The notes under the pieces: generated by a model
What the model saw: the letters and a program-made list of their open reading frames with translations, nothing else
The model's database searches: none
Told to the model about the DNA's origin: nothing
Made by a program: the position numbers and the translations under genes
Part shown: piece by piece, positions 8,281 to 15,057 of the stretch
How positions within the stretch are numbered: the stretch's first letter is position 1
Layout: the number at the start of each line of letters is the position of its first letter
Assembly: GCA_041655955.1 (NCBI GenBank)
Contig: JBBAEN010000002.1
Span: 372,001 to 436,000 of the forward strand
Origin: Micavibrio_A sp041655955
GTDB lineage: Bacteria; Pseudomonadota; Alphaproteobacteria; Micavibrionales; Micavibrionaceae
Reading direction: 5' to 3'
DNA: 64,000 nucleotides

Positions 8281-9426
8281 ATGCCGGCAACTCCCCCGAA
8301 ATTCCTTTTGGTCGTAAACGACATAGCCTGGTTCTGGTCGCACCGCCTGCCGCTCGCAAAAGACATTATGCGCGAGGGGTGGGATTTGCATCTCGCCACC
8401 AACAATGCGGGCGAGAACACGCAAATAAAAGAGCTTGGGATCACGGGCCACAACCTGCCCAGACATACCGGCTCCTTGAACCCGCTCAACCAGATCAAGC
8501 TCGGTTGGCGCATCTTCAAGATCCTGCGCCGTGTAAAGCCGGAGATTGTCCATGCGATTACGCTCCGCCATGCGTTCTTTACGGGGATTGCCGCGCATCT
8601 GGCGCGGACGCCGCGGGCCGTTTTCACGCTGGCGGGGCTTGGGCCGCTTTTTTCAAGCGAGAATCCTAAAATCAAAATCATCCGTTTCTTTATCGTGCCG
8701 CTCTTCCGGATCGCTTTCGGCGGCGCCGGACGGTTTGTCATCTTTCAAAATCCCGATGACGCCCGCGCGATGATTTCCTGCGGCGCGGTCAAGCGGGAGC
8801 GCAGCATCGTCATCCGCGGTTCCGGTGTCGATATGAACCAGTTCCCCTTTATCCCGGAACCGCTCAACGATGTGCCGGTCGTGCTTTTCCCCTCGCGGCT
8901 TTTACGCGCCAAGGGGATTGGCGAGTTCGTCCACGCGGTGCGCATCCTCGCCTCGAAACGTATTGCCGCCCGTTTTCAGGTGGCGGGCGATATCTGGCCC
9001 GGCAATCACGATTCCGTCACCCGTACGGAGCTTGAAAACTGGAAAGACGAAAACATGATCGAATGGCTCGGCCATACGCACGACATGCCCGCCGTGATGG
9101 CGGCGGCGAATATCGTGACCCTTCCCTCCTATTACGGCGAAGGCGTGCCGAAGGTCTTGCTGGAGGCCGCCGCCACGGGCCGCGCCATCGTCACGACGGA
9201 TATGCCGGGCTGCCGCGAAGCGGTCGAGGACGGTATTACCGGCCTGTTGATAGAACCGAAAGACGCGTGGGCGCTTGCCGACGCGCTGGAAAAGCTTATC
9301 CACGACCGCGACCGCCGCATCGGCATGGGCCGCGCGGGCCATGCACGGATAGAGGCGGATTTCACGGTCGAGAAAGTCAACGAAGCGACAATAGGCGTTT
9401 ATAAAGTCCTGATGGCTTCGTCTTGA
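8281..9426 (+). CDS. GT4-family glycosyltransferase
   Basis: A retaining glycosyltransferase of the GT-B fold, about 381 residues. The N-terminal half starts with FLLVVNDIAWFWSHRLPLAK, an acceptor-domain pattern of family 4, and the C-terminal half carries GEGVPKVLLEAAATGRAIVTTD, the donor-binding E-x7-E region. ATG 8281 is preferred: AGGGATAGAAAT precedes it and it begins four bases after the epimerase stop, while an upstream in-frame ATG at 8227 would overlap. It is the third gene of a likely operon that makes or modifies a surface glycan. Donor and acceptor are unknown. It converges on the prepilin-like gene with only seven bases between the two stops. Confidence 0.88.
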   Translation: MPATPPKFLLVVNDIAWFWSHRLPLAKDIMREGWDLHLATNNAGENTQIKELGITGHNLPRHTGSLNPLNQIKLGWRIFKILRRVKPEIVHAITLRHAFFTGIAAHLARTPRAVFTLAGLGPLFSSENPKIKIIRFFIVPLFRIAFGGAGRFVIFQNPDDARAMISCGAVKRERSIVIRGSGVDMNQFPFIPEPLNDVPVVLFPSRLLRAKGIGEFVHAVRILASKRIAARFQVAGDIWPGNHDSVTRTELENWKDENMIEWLGHTHDMPAVMAAANIVTLPSYYGEGVPKVLLEAAATGRAIVTTDMPGCREAVEDGITGLLIEPKDAWALADALEKLIHDRDRRIGMGRAGHARIEADFTVEKVNEATIGVYKVLMASS

Positions 9427-9433
9427 AGCCGTT

Positions 9434-11047
9434 TTATTCATAAATCAGGATGTCCAGCATCACGATGCCGTGTTTGGCGTCCAGGGGAGAAATGCATTTA
9501 CCTGTTGTACTGACATTGATATAGCAGCCGCTGGTAGAGACATCGCCGCCAGATCCATATTTAAAAGGTGATTGCCCGCCATACCGAAGGCCTGAATCCA
9601 TATTCCATAATTGTGCGCCGATATTTCCACGCCCGTAATCATTCGGCCCGCAGGCCCCCGGGCCGCTTGTGATGCTATAAGGGCCTTCGGCACGGCGATC
9701 CTGTATTTGCGGATATGGTATTTGCTCGTTCCCGCTACCGTATCGTGCACCAGGCAAATCGCCTGCCACTTGCCCGCCTGTGTAATTATCCAGTTTGCTA
9801 GGGCCCGTACCGCTTCCGCCAGTACATTCCAAAAGCAGGCCGTTTGTGGGAGAAATAACCTTGCTCGACGTTCCCGGATATCCGGCGATCCCATCATCGC
9901 TAGAATTATTAGGTTTATCATAAACATAGTATGGGAGGCCAGGCGCGGCAATCGTGCTTGTTCTATACGGCCTATGCCCTTGTCCGCCTTTGCCGACGAT
10001 AATGGTCATGACCTCTTCTTCGACAAGATTAAGCGGGTGGGAGAAAACAAAACCGCCGGATGCACCTGTATAAGTGGTGCTGATCACACGCCATCCTGAA
10101 CCTGAACCGCCGCCGCCCGCCATGGAGACGAACGCGCTGTGGACGCCTTTAGGTACTTTCCATGTATGCGTTCCCGGGGTGGAAAACACAATTCTTTTCA
10201 TGATCGGGGCCGGGGCTTTGCACCCGTTTTCATCTGCGCCTAAAGCGCCAATGCCCACGTAAAACTTGCTTTGCAGGCTACAAATATCCCCGACAGGGGC
10301 CACGCCCATCGGTACGTTAAACCCGATAAAATCGTCGTAATTATTATTGTTTCCAGTGTAGGATCGATTTTCGGTAAAACGAAAAATGATATCGCTGAAA
10401 TCACAGTTTTTTCCGTCTATTGCGGCCGTATTACAATCCTCTGCTTTTGTTCCTGCGGGCGTATAAGCGCCCCTGCCATCCTGTCCATGGGAAATCACGA
10501 CATAGGGGGCCTGAGCCGGAGGTTTTGCGCGCTCGACATTTGCCTCGTCAATAACCGAGATAACGCCTTTCGCATCGATTGTATCATCACCTGTTATAGA
10601 ACCTGAAACTGTCATAGCTTGTGTGATGCCATAAGTTAGCTTCTTGCCCCATCCATCTACTACAGCGCTGTCGGGAAGGCCGAGTATGCGTGCCGGTACC
10701 ATACCGACAAGGACTGTTGCCGGCGCTGTTCCTATTTGCTCCGAGCTGATGCAATCAGGTTGTCCATAGGCCGGGGTAGAGGCGGCGGCGCTATAAAGCG
10801 CTGGGCATGGATAAGCTTTATTTTCAGCAACATGTTTTTTAAGAGCCCGTTCGACCGCAGCGATATTGTTGACTGTTTTATCTAACGCGATCTTTTGGTA
10901 ATAGACTTTCAATCCCTGCGCCATACCCGCTACAAGCATCCCGACGATAATCATGACGATCGTGAGTTCGATCAATGTAAAGCCGGATCGATAATTAGAA
11001 TGCGCAGCCGAGCGCAATGTGCGCCGCAGAAATATTAAAAAACACAT
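9434..11047 (-). CDS. Large prepilin-like protein with Gly-rich C-terminal domain
   Basis: The 537-residue product starts with a class III signal peptide: a basic leader, then SGFTLIEL, with processing expected between G22 and F23 and the conserved Glu at +5 of the mature protein, then a membrane helix (about 23-45). A PilA/GspG-like helix and a Cys-containing head region (PCPALY) follow. From about residue 300 the sequence changes to a Gly-rich domain (GGGGSGSG, GGSGTGPS, GSGGDVST) resembling Gly-rich phage-tail or adhesin-like modules. Such length is far above a normal pilin, so it is probably a minor or tip pseudopilin exposing a binding domain. No pilus assembly genes are next to it. A GGGGGAAA site precedes the ATG. 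Confidence 0.8.
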   Translation of the reverse strand: MCFLIFLRRTLRSAAHSNYRSGFTLIELTIVMIIVGMLVAGMAQGLKVYYQKIALDKTVNNIAAVERALKKHVAENKAYPCPALYSAAASTPAYGQPDCISSEQIGTAPATVLVGMVPARILGLPDSAVVDGWGKKLTYGITQAMTVSGSITGDDTIDAKGVISVIDEANVERAKPPAQAPYVVISHGQDGRGAYTPAGTKAEDCNTAAIDGKNCDFSDIIFRFTENRSYTGNNNNYDDFIGFNVPMGVAPVGDICSLQSKFYVGIGALGADENGCKAPAPIMKRIVFSTPGTHTWKVPKGVHSAFVSMAGGGGSGSGWRVISTTYTGASGGFVFSHPLNLVEEEVMTIIVGKGGQGHRPYRTSTIAAPGLPYYVYDKPNNSSDDGIAGYPGTSSKVISPTNGLLLECTGGSGTGPSKLDNYTGGQVAGDLPGARYGSGNEQIPYPQIQDRRAEGPYSITSGPGACGPNDYGRGNIGAQLWNMDSGLRYGGQSPFKYGSGGDVSTSGCYINVSTTGKCISPLDAKHGIVMLDILIYE

Positions 11048-11442
11048 GTATTTCCCCCTTTTCGAAGGGAAAAAATGGGGAGCCCCTTCGAAAATATTAT
11101 TACAAAATCATTATCGCTTGGGTAAATTAAGAAAATATTAAGTATATGGTATGATAAGGGGATGGGCCTGACAAGGGCCGTGCGACCCCGGCCCGCCGTC
11201 CGTCCCGTTTCGTTTCCATCTGTTTTGTTGCAGATTTCCGGAAATTCTCCTACTCTCCTCCCTGCGCGGGAATAGTCCTGCGCGGGGCGTACAAACCCCT
11301 CTATTAGCGGCGTAGTGCCGCCGTAAAGCACTCCTCGACAGGATCGGGGAGGTGTCAGCGTATGTCCAAGCCTTCGGGCCAAAGGCTGGCGCGGTCTTCT
11401 AATAGAGGCTTTGTAACTCCCCGATCACCAAGGGGATTGGAA
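11048..11442. other. Divergent non-coding region holding structured RNA copy A
   Basis: The 395 bases between the prepilin-like gene (leftward) and the 34-aa membrane gene (rightward) hold an AT-rich promoter-like stretch near 11090-11160 and then a densely base-paired segment from 11290 that is annotated separately. I see no protein gene of normal composition in it. Confidence 0.7.
11290..11440 (+). ncRNA. Candidate structured leader RNA, copy A
   Basis: A 35-nt core (11358-11392) matches a second locus (34456-34490) at 28 of 35 positions. It is closed by a perfect 10-pair stem (11342-11351 with 11417-11426). The same 5' arm can instead pair with CTCCTCGA at 11331-11338, so two structures exclude each other. 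A further long pairing (11290-11307 with 11399-11415) crosses the first in pseudoknot order, and a GCGGC hairpin sits at 11307-11321. A UUCG tetraloop closes the core hairpin. The last stem arm can also pair with bases around the AAGGGG ribosome site of the next gene. The plus strand is favoured because changed pairs are G-U wobbles in that orientation. I do not recognise a known class. Confidence 0.65.
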
Positions 11443-11547
11443 ATGGACGAGGAGAGCGGGAACGCCGCCCATGTTATTGCCTATTTGCTCGCGAATTTTA
11501 TCGGGATTGTGACCGGGCTGTTTTTCGGCTGGATGATCTGGGCCTGA
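11443..11547 (+). CDS. Small membrane protein, 34 aa
   Basis: A 34-residue gene beginning MDEESGNAAHVIAYLL and continuing as one hydrophobic helix (about residues 11-33, IGIVTGLFFGWMIW). AAGGGG lies seven bases before the ATG. An acidic N-terminus followed by a single membrane span resembles small regulatory or complex-associated membrane proteins, but I cannot name a family. It begins 16 bases after the closing stem of the candidate structured RNA, so that RNA probably controls its translation. It is short, so the coding call depends on the ribosome site, the clean membrane helix and the position. Confidence 0.55.
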   Translation: MDEESGNAAHVIAYLLANFIGIVTGLFFGWMIWA

Positions 11548-11634
11548 AGAGCGGGCCTGCTTTCTCCGGTCTTTCTCCGGCCTTTCTTCAGCGGCTCTTC
11601 ACCGGCGGTTCTTCATAAGGGCCTGTCCGGAAAC

Positions 11635-11663
11635 AAAAAAACCGGCACGTTCTCCGCACCGGT
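11635..11663 (-). terminator. Terminator of the tRNA-Gly transcript
   Basis: On the minus strand ACCGG (11663-11659) pairs with CCGGT (11645-11641) and is followed by a run of six T (11640-11635). It lies just beyond the 3' end of tRNA-Gly. Confidence 0.75.
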
Positions 11664-11681
11664 CATCTGCTTTTTCCTGAT

Positions 11682-11756
11682 TGGAGCGGGTGACGAGATT
11701 CGAACTCGCGACCCTTACCTTGGCAAGGTAATGCTCTACCCCTGAGCTACACCCGC
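11682..11756 (-). tRNA. tRNA-Gly (GCC)
   Basis: The minus strand folds as a complete cloverleaf: acceptor GCGGGTG with CACCCGC, D-arm GCTC..GAGC, anticodon stem ACCTT..AAGGT with GCC anticodon, T-arm with GTTCGAATC, and an encoded CCA end at 11684-11682. It decodes GGC/GGT glycine codons. Confidence 0.97.
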
Positions 11757-11839
11757 GCCCCAACAAGAATGGTGCAGTTATAATCACTGACACGCAAAAA
11801 TCAAGCGTAAAAATCAGCGTTATTTCAAGGCTTTCCGGA

Positions 11840-12121
11840 TTAGCATATTCCGATCTGGATAAGCGGCACCATATAACCGTACGGTTCGGCGCCGGGCTCG
11901 GCCATGGCCACAATCATAATATTGGGGCTGGCCGTGACGATATCCGCCGTCTCGCAGGTTATTTCATAGGGCATAAGGGCGCTTTCTTCCTCTTCCATGT
12001 CGAAGACAAGGGAGAAAAGCCGCTGTTCGCGGTAATATTCGACATATTTGATGTCCGCCGGAAAAGGCTGGCTGGAGCCGAGAATAAGCCGCCCGTCCAT
12101 GGATTGTCCCAACCGAATCAT
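11840..12121 (-). CDS. Conserved hypothetical protein, 93 aa
   Basis: I do not recognise this acidic protein. It has short beta-like segments (RLILGSSQPFPADIKYVEYY, RLFSLVFDMEEEES) and ends in hydrophobic patches (NIMIVAMAEPGAEPYGYMVPLIQIG) without a membrane span long enough to be sure. A GGGAGG site precedes the ATG, located in the end of the upstream 62-aa gene, whose TAG stop is two bases away, so they form a small operon. No function can be given. Confidence 0.6.
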   Translation of the reverse strand: MIRLGQSMDGRLILGSSQPFPADIKYVEYYREQRLFSLVFDMEEEESALMPYEITCETADIVTASPNIMIVAMAEPGAEPYGYMVPLIQIGIC

Positions 12122-12123
12122 GG

Positions 12124-12312
12124 CTATGGCCCTCCCGGTTCGAAATAATCATGCAGTCCGGCGGCGCTTTCGCGCGGGATCTGCATGGTCGTTGCGGGGG
12201 TTGGTGCCGGCAGAAGTGCCGCGAGATCGAGCGGCGGCGGCGTAGCGTCGAGGATTGCCAAATCCCCCGCATAGACCACCCCCAATAGCCCCAAGGGCAT
12301 TTTGTGCTTCAT
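12124..12312 (-). CDS. Small hypothetical protein, 62 aa
   Basis: A 62-residue Pro- and Ala-rich product starting MKHKMPLGLLGVVYAG with no recognisable domain. An AGGGAAAG site is ten bases before the ATG. It is followed at once by the 93-aa gene, whose ribosome site lies inside its end, which supports a translated pair. It is divergent from the YbaK-type gene. No function can be inferred. Confidence 0.5.
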   Translation of the reverse strand: MKHKMPLGLLGVVYAGDLAILDATPPPLDLAALLPAPTPATTMQIPRESAAGLHDYFEPGGP

Positions 12313-12467
12313 GGCTGATCGCTTTCCCTGTTTATATTTTTTGTAATTATATTTTTATTACTGCCACTATGCCAGAAAAGACAGATCGTTACAAATTTTC
12401 TATGACGGCCTATCCCCTGCGGCTTGAAATGATTGGGCTTTTTGTTCATAGCTAGGGGATGAACAGC

Positions 12468-13013
12468 ATGACACAAACACAATCGCCGGATGAACCCGAA
12501 CTCCCGACCGCGCCCGAAGCCCTGATGGACGCGCTGAAGGCGCTGGATATCGCCTTCCCCCTCTATCATCACAAGGCTGTTTTCACGGTCGCCGAAGCGG
12601 ACGAGGTCGATGCGGATATACCCGGAACCCATTGCCGCAACCTGTTTTTGCGCGACAAGAAAAAGAATAATTTCCTGCTCTGCCTGCAAAACGCGACGAA
12701 GGTCGATATTAAAAAGCTCCAGCCGCTTTTGGGGGCCGACAAGCTGTCTTTCGGTTCGGCGGACAGGCTGTGGGAATATCTGGGCGTGCGCCCCGGCTCC
12801 GTATGCCCTTATGCGATCGTCAATGACAGGCAAGGGCAGGTGAAGATTTTCCTCGACAAATCCATGATGGATCATGATGTCCTGAATTTTCACCCTTTGG
12901 TGAACACGATGACGATCGGCGTCAAACCTGCCGATTTACTGCGCTTCATTGAAAGTACGGGCCACGAACCCCATATTGTGGATCTCAGTGCAGCCGCCCC
13001 CGACGAAGAGTAA
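12468..13013 (+). CDS. YbaK/ProX-type prolyl-tRNA editing protein
   Basis: A free-standing aminoacyl-tRNA deacylase of about 181 residues in the YbaK/ProX family, which hydrolyses mischarged tRNA-Pro in the cytoplasm. Family features visible are the central H-x-TVAEAD segment, KNLFLRDKKK-like region (here RNLFLRDKKKNNFLL), the conserved Lys and the GxRPGSVCPYAIVND loop and VKIFLDKSMM. ATG 12468 gives an AGGGGATG site at a good distance; an ATG at 12459 overlaps that site. It begins a co-oriented group with the thioredoxin/TPR protein, the LON-domain protein and the Trm112-like gene, all linked to protein or translation quality. Confidence 0.88.
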   Translation: MTQTQSPDEPELPTAPEALMDALKALDIAFPLYHHKAVFTVAEADEVDADIPGTHCRNLFLRDKKKNNFLLCLQNATKVDIKKLQPLLGADKLSFGSADRLWEYLGVRPGSVCPYAIVNDRQGQVKIFLDKSMMDHDVLNFHPLVNTMTIGVKPADLLRFIESTGHEPHIVDLSAAAPDEE

Positions 13014-13022
13014 GAAACCGCC

Positions 13023-13982
13023 ATGGCAATTTTTGGAATAACCCCGCTCGCTCCTCAAAAAACCGCCCCGGCGGCGGAAAACGGCGCAGGGCCGGACGAT
13101 TCGGTCATTGACGCCGGAACGGCGGATTTTGAAACGCGCGTGATTGCGGAATCGATGGAACGGCCCGTGCTTGTCGATTTCTGGGCGCCGTGGTGCGGCC
13201 CGTGCAAACAGCTTATGCCGGTGTTGGAAGAAGAAGTCCGCGCGGCGAAAGGCGCGGTTCTGCTTGCCAAGGTGAATATCGACGACAATCCCGAACTGGC
13301 GCAGGCGCTGCGGATCCAGTCCGTGCCGACCGTGATGGCATTCTTTCAGGGCCAGCCCGTGACGGGCTTTACGGGGGCGCGTCCCGCATCCGAAATTAAA
13401 AACCTGATTGCTCAGCTTGTGAAAATCGCCCGCTCGGCAAAGCCGGACGCGCTGGACATCCCCGCCGCCCTGAAAGAGGCCGCTGAGCTTTTGGCCGCGG
13501 GCAGCTTGATGGAGGCGCAGCAAATCTTTATCGCGGTGCTGCAACAGGACGAAGCCAACGCCGACGCCTATACGGGCCTTGTCCGCACGATGATCGAGGC
13601 GGGCGCGGTCGAAGAGGCCGAAGCGATGATCGCGAACGCCCCCGAAGAAATCGCCAAAAACCCCACCTTCGCCGCCGCGCAAACGGCGCTCGAACTGGCA
13701 AAACATGCGGATGAGGCCGCCGCGCAGCTAAAACCGCTTTTGAAAAAGCTGGATGCGGCGCCGGATGATTTGCAGGCGCGCTATGATGTTGCCCTGGCCC
13801 AGTTTCCCGCCGGGCAAAAACGCGAAGCCATTGATAATCTTATCGAGATTATCCGCCGCGACCGCGCATGGAACGACGAGGCCCCGCGGAAGGAATTGCT
13901 GCGCTTTTTCGAGGCGCTGGGCTTTTCCGATCCGCTGGCCGCCGAGGGGCGCAAAAAACTCTCCCGTATGCTTTTTTCTTAA
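13023..13982 (+). CDS. Thioredoxin-TPR co-chaperone (CnoX-like)
   Basis: The 319-residue product joins a thioredoxin domain (about residues 28-135, with DFWAPWCGPCKQ active site and the cis-Pro VPTVMAF) to a C-terminal TPR-like helical region (about 150-319). This is the CnoX/YbbN architecture; family members protect substrates from oxidation and pass them to GroEL and DnaK. Unlike E. coli CnoX, which has SxxC, this protein retains CxxC, as Caulobacter-type homologues do, so it probably also has reductase activity. It follows the tRNA-editing gene by nine bases and is followed by a LON-domain protein, an order often seen in Alphaproteobacteria. Confidence 0.88.
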   Translation: MAIFGITPLAPQKTAPAAENGAGPDDSVIDAGTADFETRVIAESMERPVLVDFWAPWCGPCKQLMPVLEEEVRAAKGAVLLAKVNIDDNPELAQALRIQSVPTVMAFFQGQPVTGFTGARPASEIKNLIAQLVKIARSAKPDALDIPAALKEAAELLAAGSLMEAQQIFIAVLQQDEANADAYTGLVRTMIEAGAVEEAEAMIANAPEEIAKNPTFAAAQTALELAKHADEAAAQLKPLLKKLDAAPDDLQARYDVALAQFPAGQKREAIDNLIEIIRRDRAWNDEAPRKELLRFFEALGFSDPLAAEGRKKLSRMLFS

Positions 13983-14005
13983 GAAATAAAGCTATATTGG
14001 TCTTT

Positions 14006-14641
14006 ATGAAATCCGGCGAGCGGCAACAATCTGATGAGTTACCAGGGGAAATACCGCTTTTCCCGCTGGGCGGCGTTTTGCTTTTGCCGCGCGGGCAGCT
14101 CCCTTTAAATATTTTCGAGCCGCGCTATATCGCGATGGTCGATGATGTGTTGCGCGAACCGTCAAGGCTTATCGGCATGGTGCAAACGCGTGACGATGGC
14201 TCTCTCTACACTGTCGGCTGCGCGGGCCGTATTACCAGCTATAACGAAACGGCGGATGGCCGCTATGAAATCGTCCTGACGGGGCTTTGCCGCTTCAGGA
14301 TTGACGATGAACTGGCCCAGCGCAACGGCTATAGGCGCGGCGCCGCTGCATGGGATGAATTCACGCATGATATGGACAGGCTCGATTGCCTCGGCATGGA
14401 CAGGGACAGGCTGAAAACCCTCCTTAAAAACTACTTTGAAAAACAGGGGCTGACCTGTAGCTGGGAGGCCGTCGATCTGGCGGCGGACGACAGGCTTATG
14501 ACGACGCTGGCCATGGTCTGCCCGTTCGATTCCAAGGAAAAACAGGCGCTTTTGGAGGCCCCTTGCGGCAAGGAGCGCGCGAAACTCTTTATGACGCTGC
14601 TCGAAATGGAATGCCGGGGCGATTGCGGTTGCAAGCATTAG
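14006..14641 (+). CDS. LON substrate-binding domain protein
   Basis: A 211-residue stand-alone protein with the N-terminal substrate-recognition domain of Lon protease: IPLFPLGGVLLLPRGQLPLNIFEPRY is the family signature, and the C-terminal part is helical. There is no AAA or protease domain. Its biochemical role is not established; it usually travels with the thioredoxin/TPR gene, as here. The start at 14006 is the first Met of the domain after the previous stop; the longer frame from 13868 overlaps the upstream gene. The ribosome site is poor. A Cys-rich tail (ECRGDCGCKH) ends the protein. Confidence 0.85.
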   Translation: MKSGERQQSDELPGEIPLFPLGGVLLLPRGQLPLNIFEPRYIAMVDDVLREPSRLIGMVQTRDDGSLYTVGCAGRITSYNETADGRYEIVLTGLCRFRIDDELAQRNGYRRGAAAWDEFTHDMDRLDCLGMDRDRLKTLLKNYFEKQGLTCSWEAVDLAADDRLMTTLAMVCPFDSKEKQALLEAPCGKERAKLFMTLLEMECRGDCGCKH

Positions 14642-14663
14642 GGCGCGGCGCTATAAATTCCCC

Positions 14664-14837
14664 ATGTCCCAGAATGTCGATCCCAAGCTCCTTGAAATCC
14701 TCGTCTGCCCGCTGACGAAAGTGCCGCTGCGCTATGACGCGGAAAAGCAGGAGCTTGTGTCCGAACAGGCCGGCCTTGCCTACCCCATCCGCGACGGCAT
14801 CCCCGTTATGCTCGTTGAAGAGGCGCGGAAGATTTAA
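14664..14837 (+). CDS. Trm112-like small protein (UPF0434)
   Basis: A 57-residue gene that is easily missed. It matches the Trm112/YcaR family: LLEILVCPLTKVPLRYD near the N-terminus and LAYPIRDGIPVMLVEEAR near the end. Eukaryotic and archaeal Trm112 activates methyltransferases; the bacterial role is undetermined. The family's usual zinc-binding cysteine pairs are reduced to one Cys (residue 15), as in many bacterial members. It follows the LON-domain gene by 22 bases and is probably the last gene of that operon, since the leuA leader follows. Confidence 0.88.
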   Translation: MSQNVDPKLLEILVCPLTKVPLRYDAEKQELVSEQAGLAYPIRDGIPVMLVEEARKI

Positions 14838-14915
14838 TCCCCCCGCAAATCTACAGGCGCGGGCCGGTATCCATTTCTATTGACTCATGCGGGCTTTTCA
14901 CCCTAACTTTCTCTT

Positions 14916-14972
14916 ATGGCTTTGAATAACGCAACACTCCTTCTACTTGCGCTCCTCCTTAGAACCCCCTGA
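14916..14972 (+). CDS. leuL: Leucine-rich leader peptide of leuA
   Basis: This 18-codon reading frame encodes MALNNATLLLLALLLRTP: eight of 18 codons are for leucine, seven of them in one block of nine (937-960 region). It ends 85 bases before leuA. A run of regulatory amino-acid codons just before competing hairpins is the hallmark of ribosome-mediated attenuation, as in E. coli leuL, though the sequence is unrelated to that peptide. The stop codon at 14970-14972 is part of two alternative stems. I see no strong Shine-Dalgarno, which is common for such leaders. Confidence 0.75.
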   Translation: MALNNATLLLLALLLRTP

Positions 14973-15009
14973 GGAGCCATGAGGCATGTCAAATGCCTGT
15001 CTTCAGGGG
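14951..15009 (+). promoter_or_regulatory. leuA attenuator with competing hairpins
   Basis: GCTCCTC inside the Leu codons (14951-14957) can pair with GAGGAGC (14971-14977). Alternatively CCCCTGA (14966-14972) pairs with TCAGGGG (15003-15009), enclosing an AGGCAT/ATGCCT hairpin (14982-14998). Both use bases 14971-14972, so they exclude each other and would respond to ribosome position on the leader. No long T run follows directly, so the output might be on transcription further down or on translation. Confidence 0.6.
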
Positions 15010-15057
15010 ACATCAAAATCAAAAGCCACTTTTTCCCGATTTTAAGGAGTATTCCCT

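Noticed and set aside
7521..8741. Long minus-strand open frame opposite the epimerase and glycosyltransferase genes
   Set aside because: It crosses two clear genes and has no domain features.
11640..11760. Open frames over tRNA-Gly
   Set aside because: The stretch is a complete tRNA cloverleaf on the minus strand.
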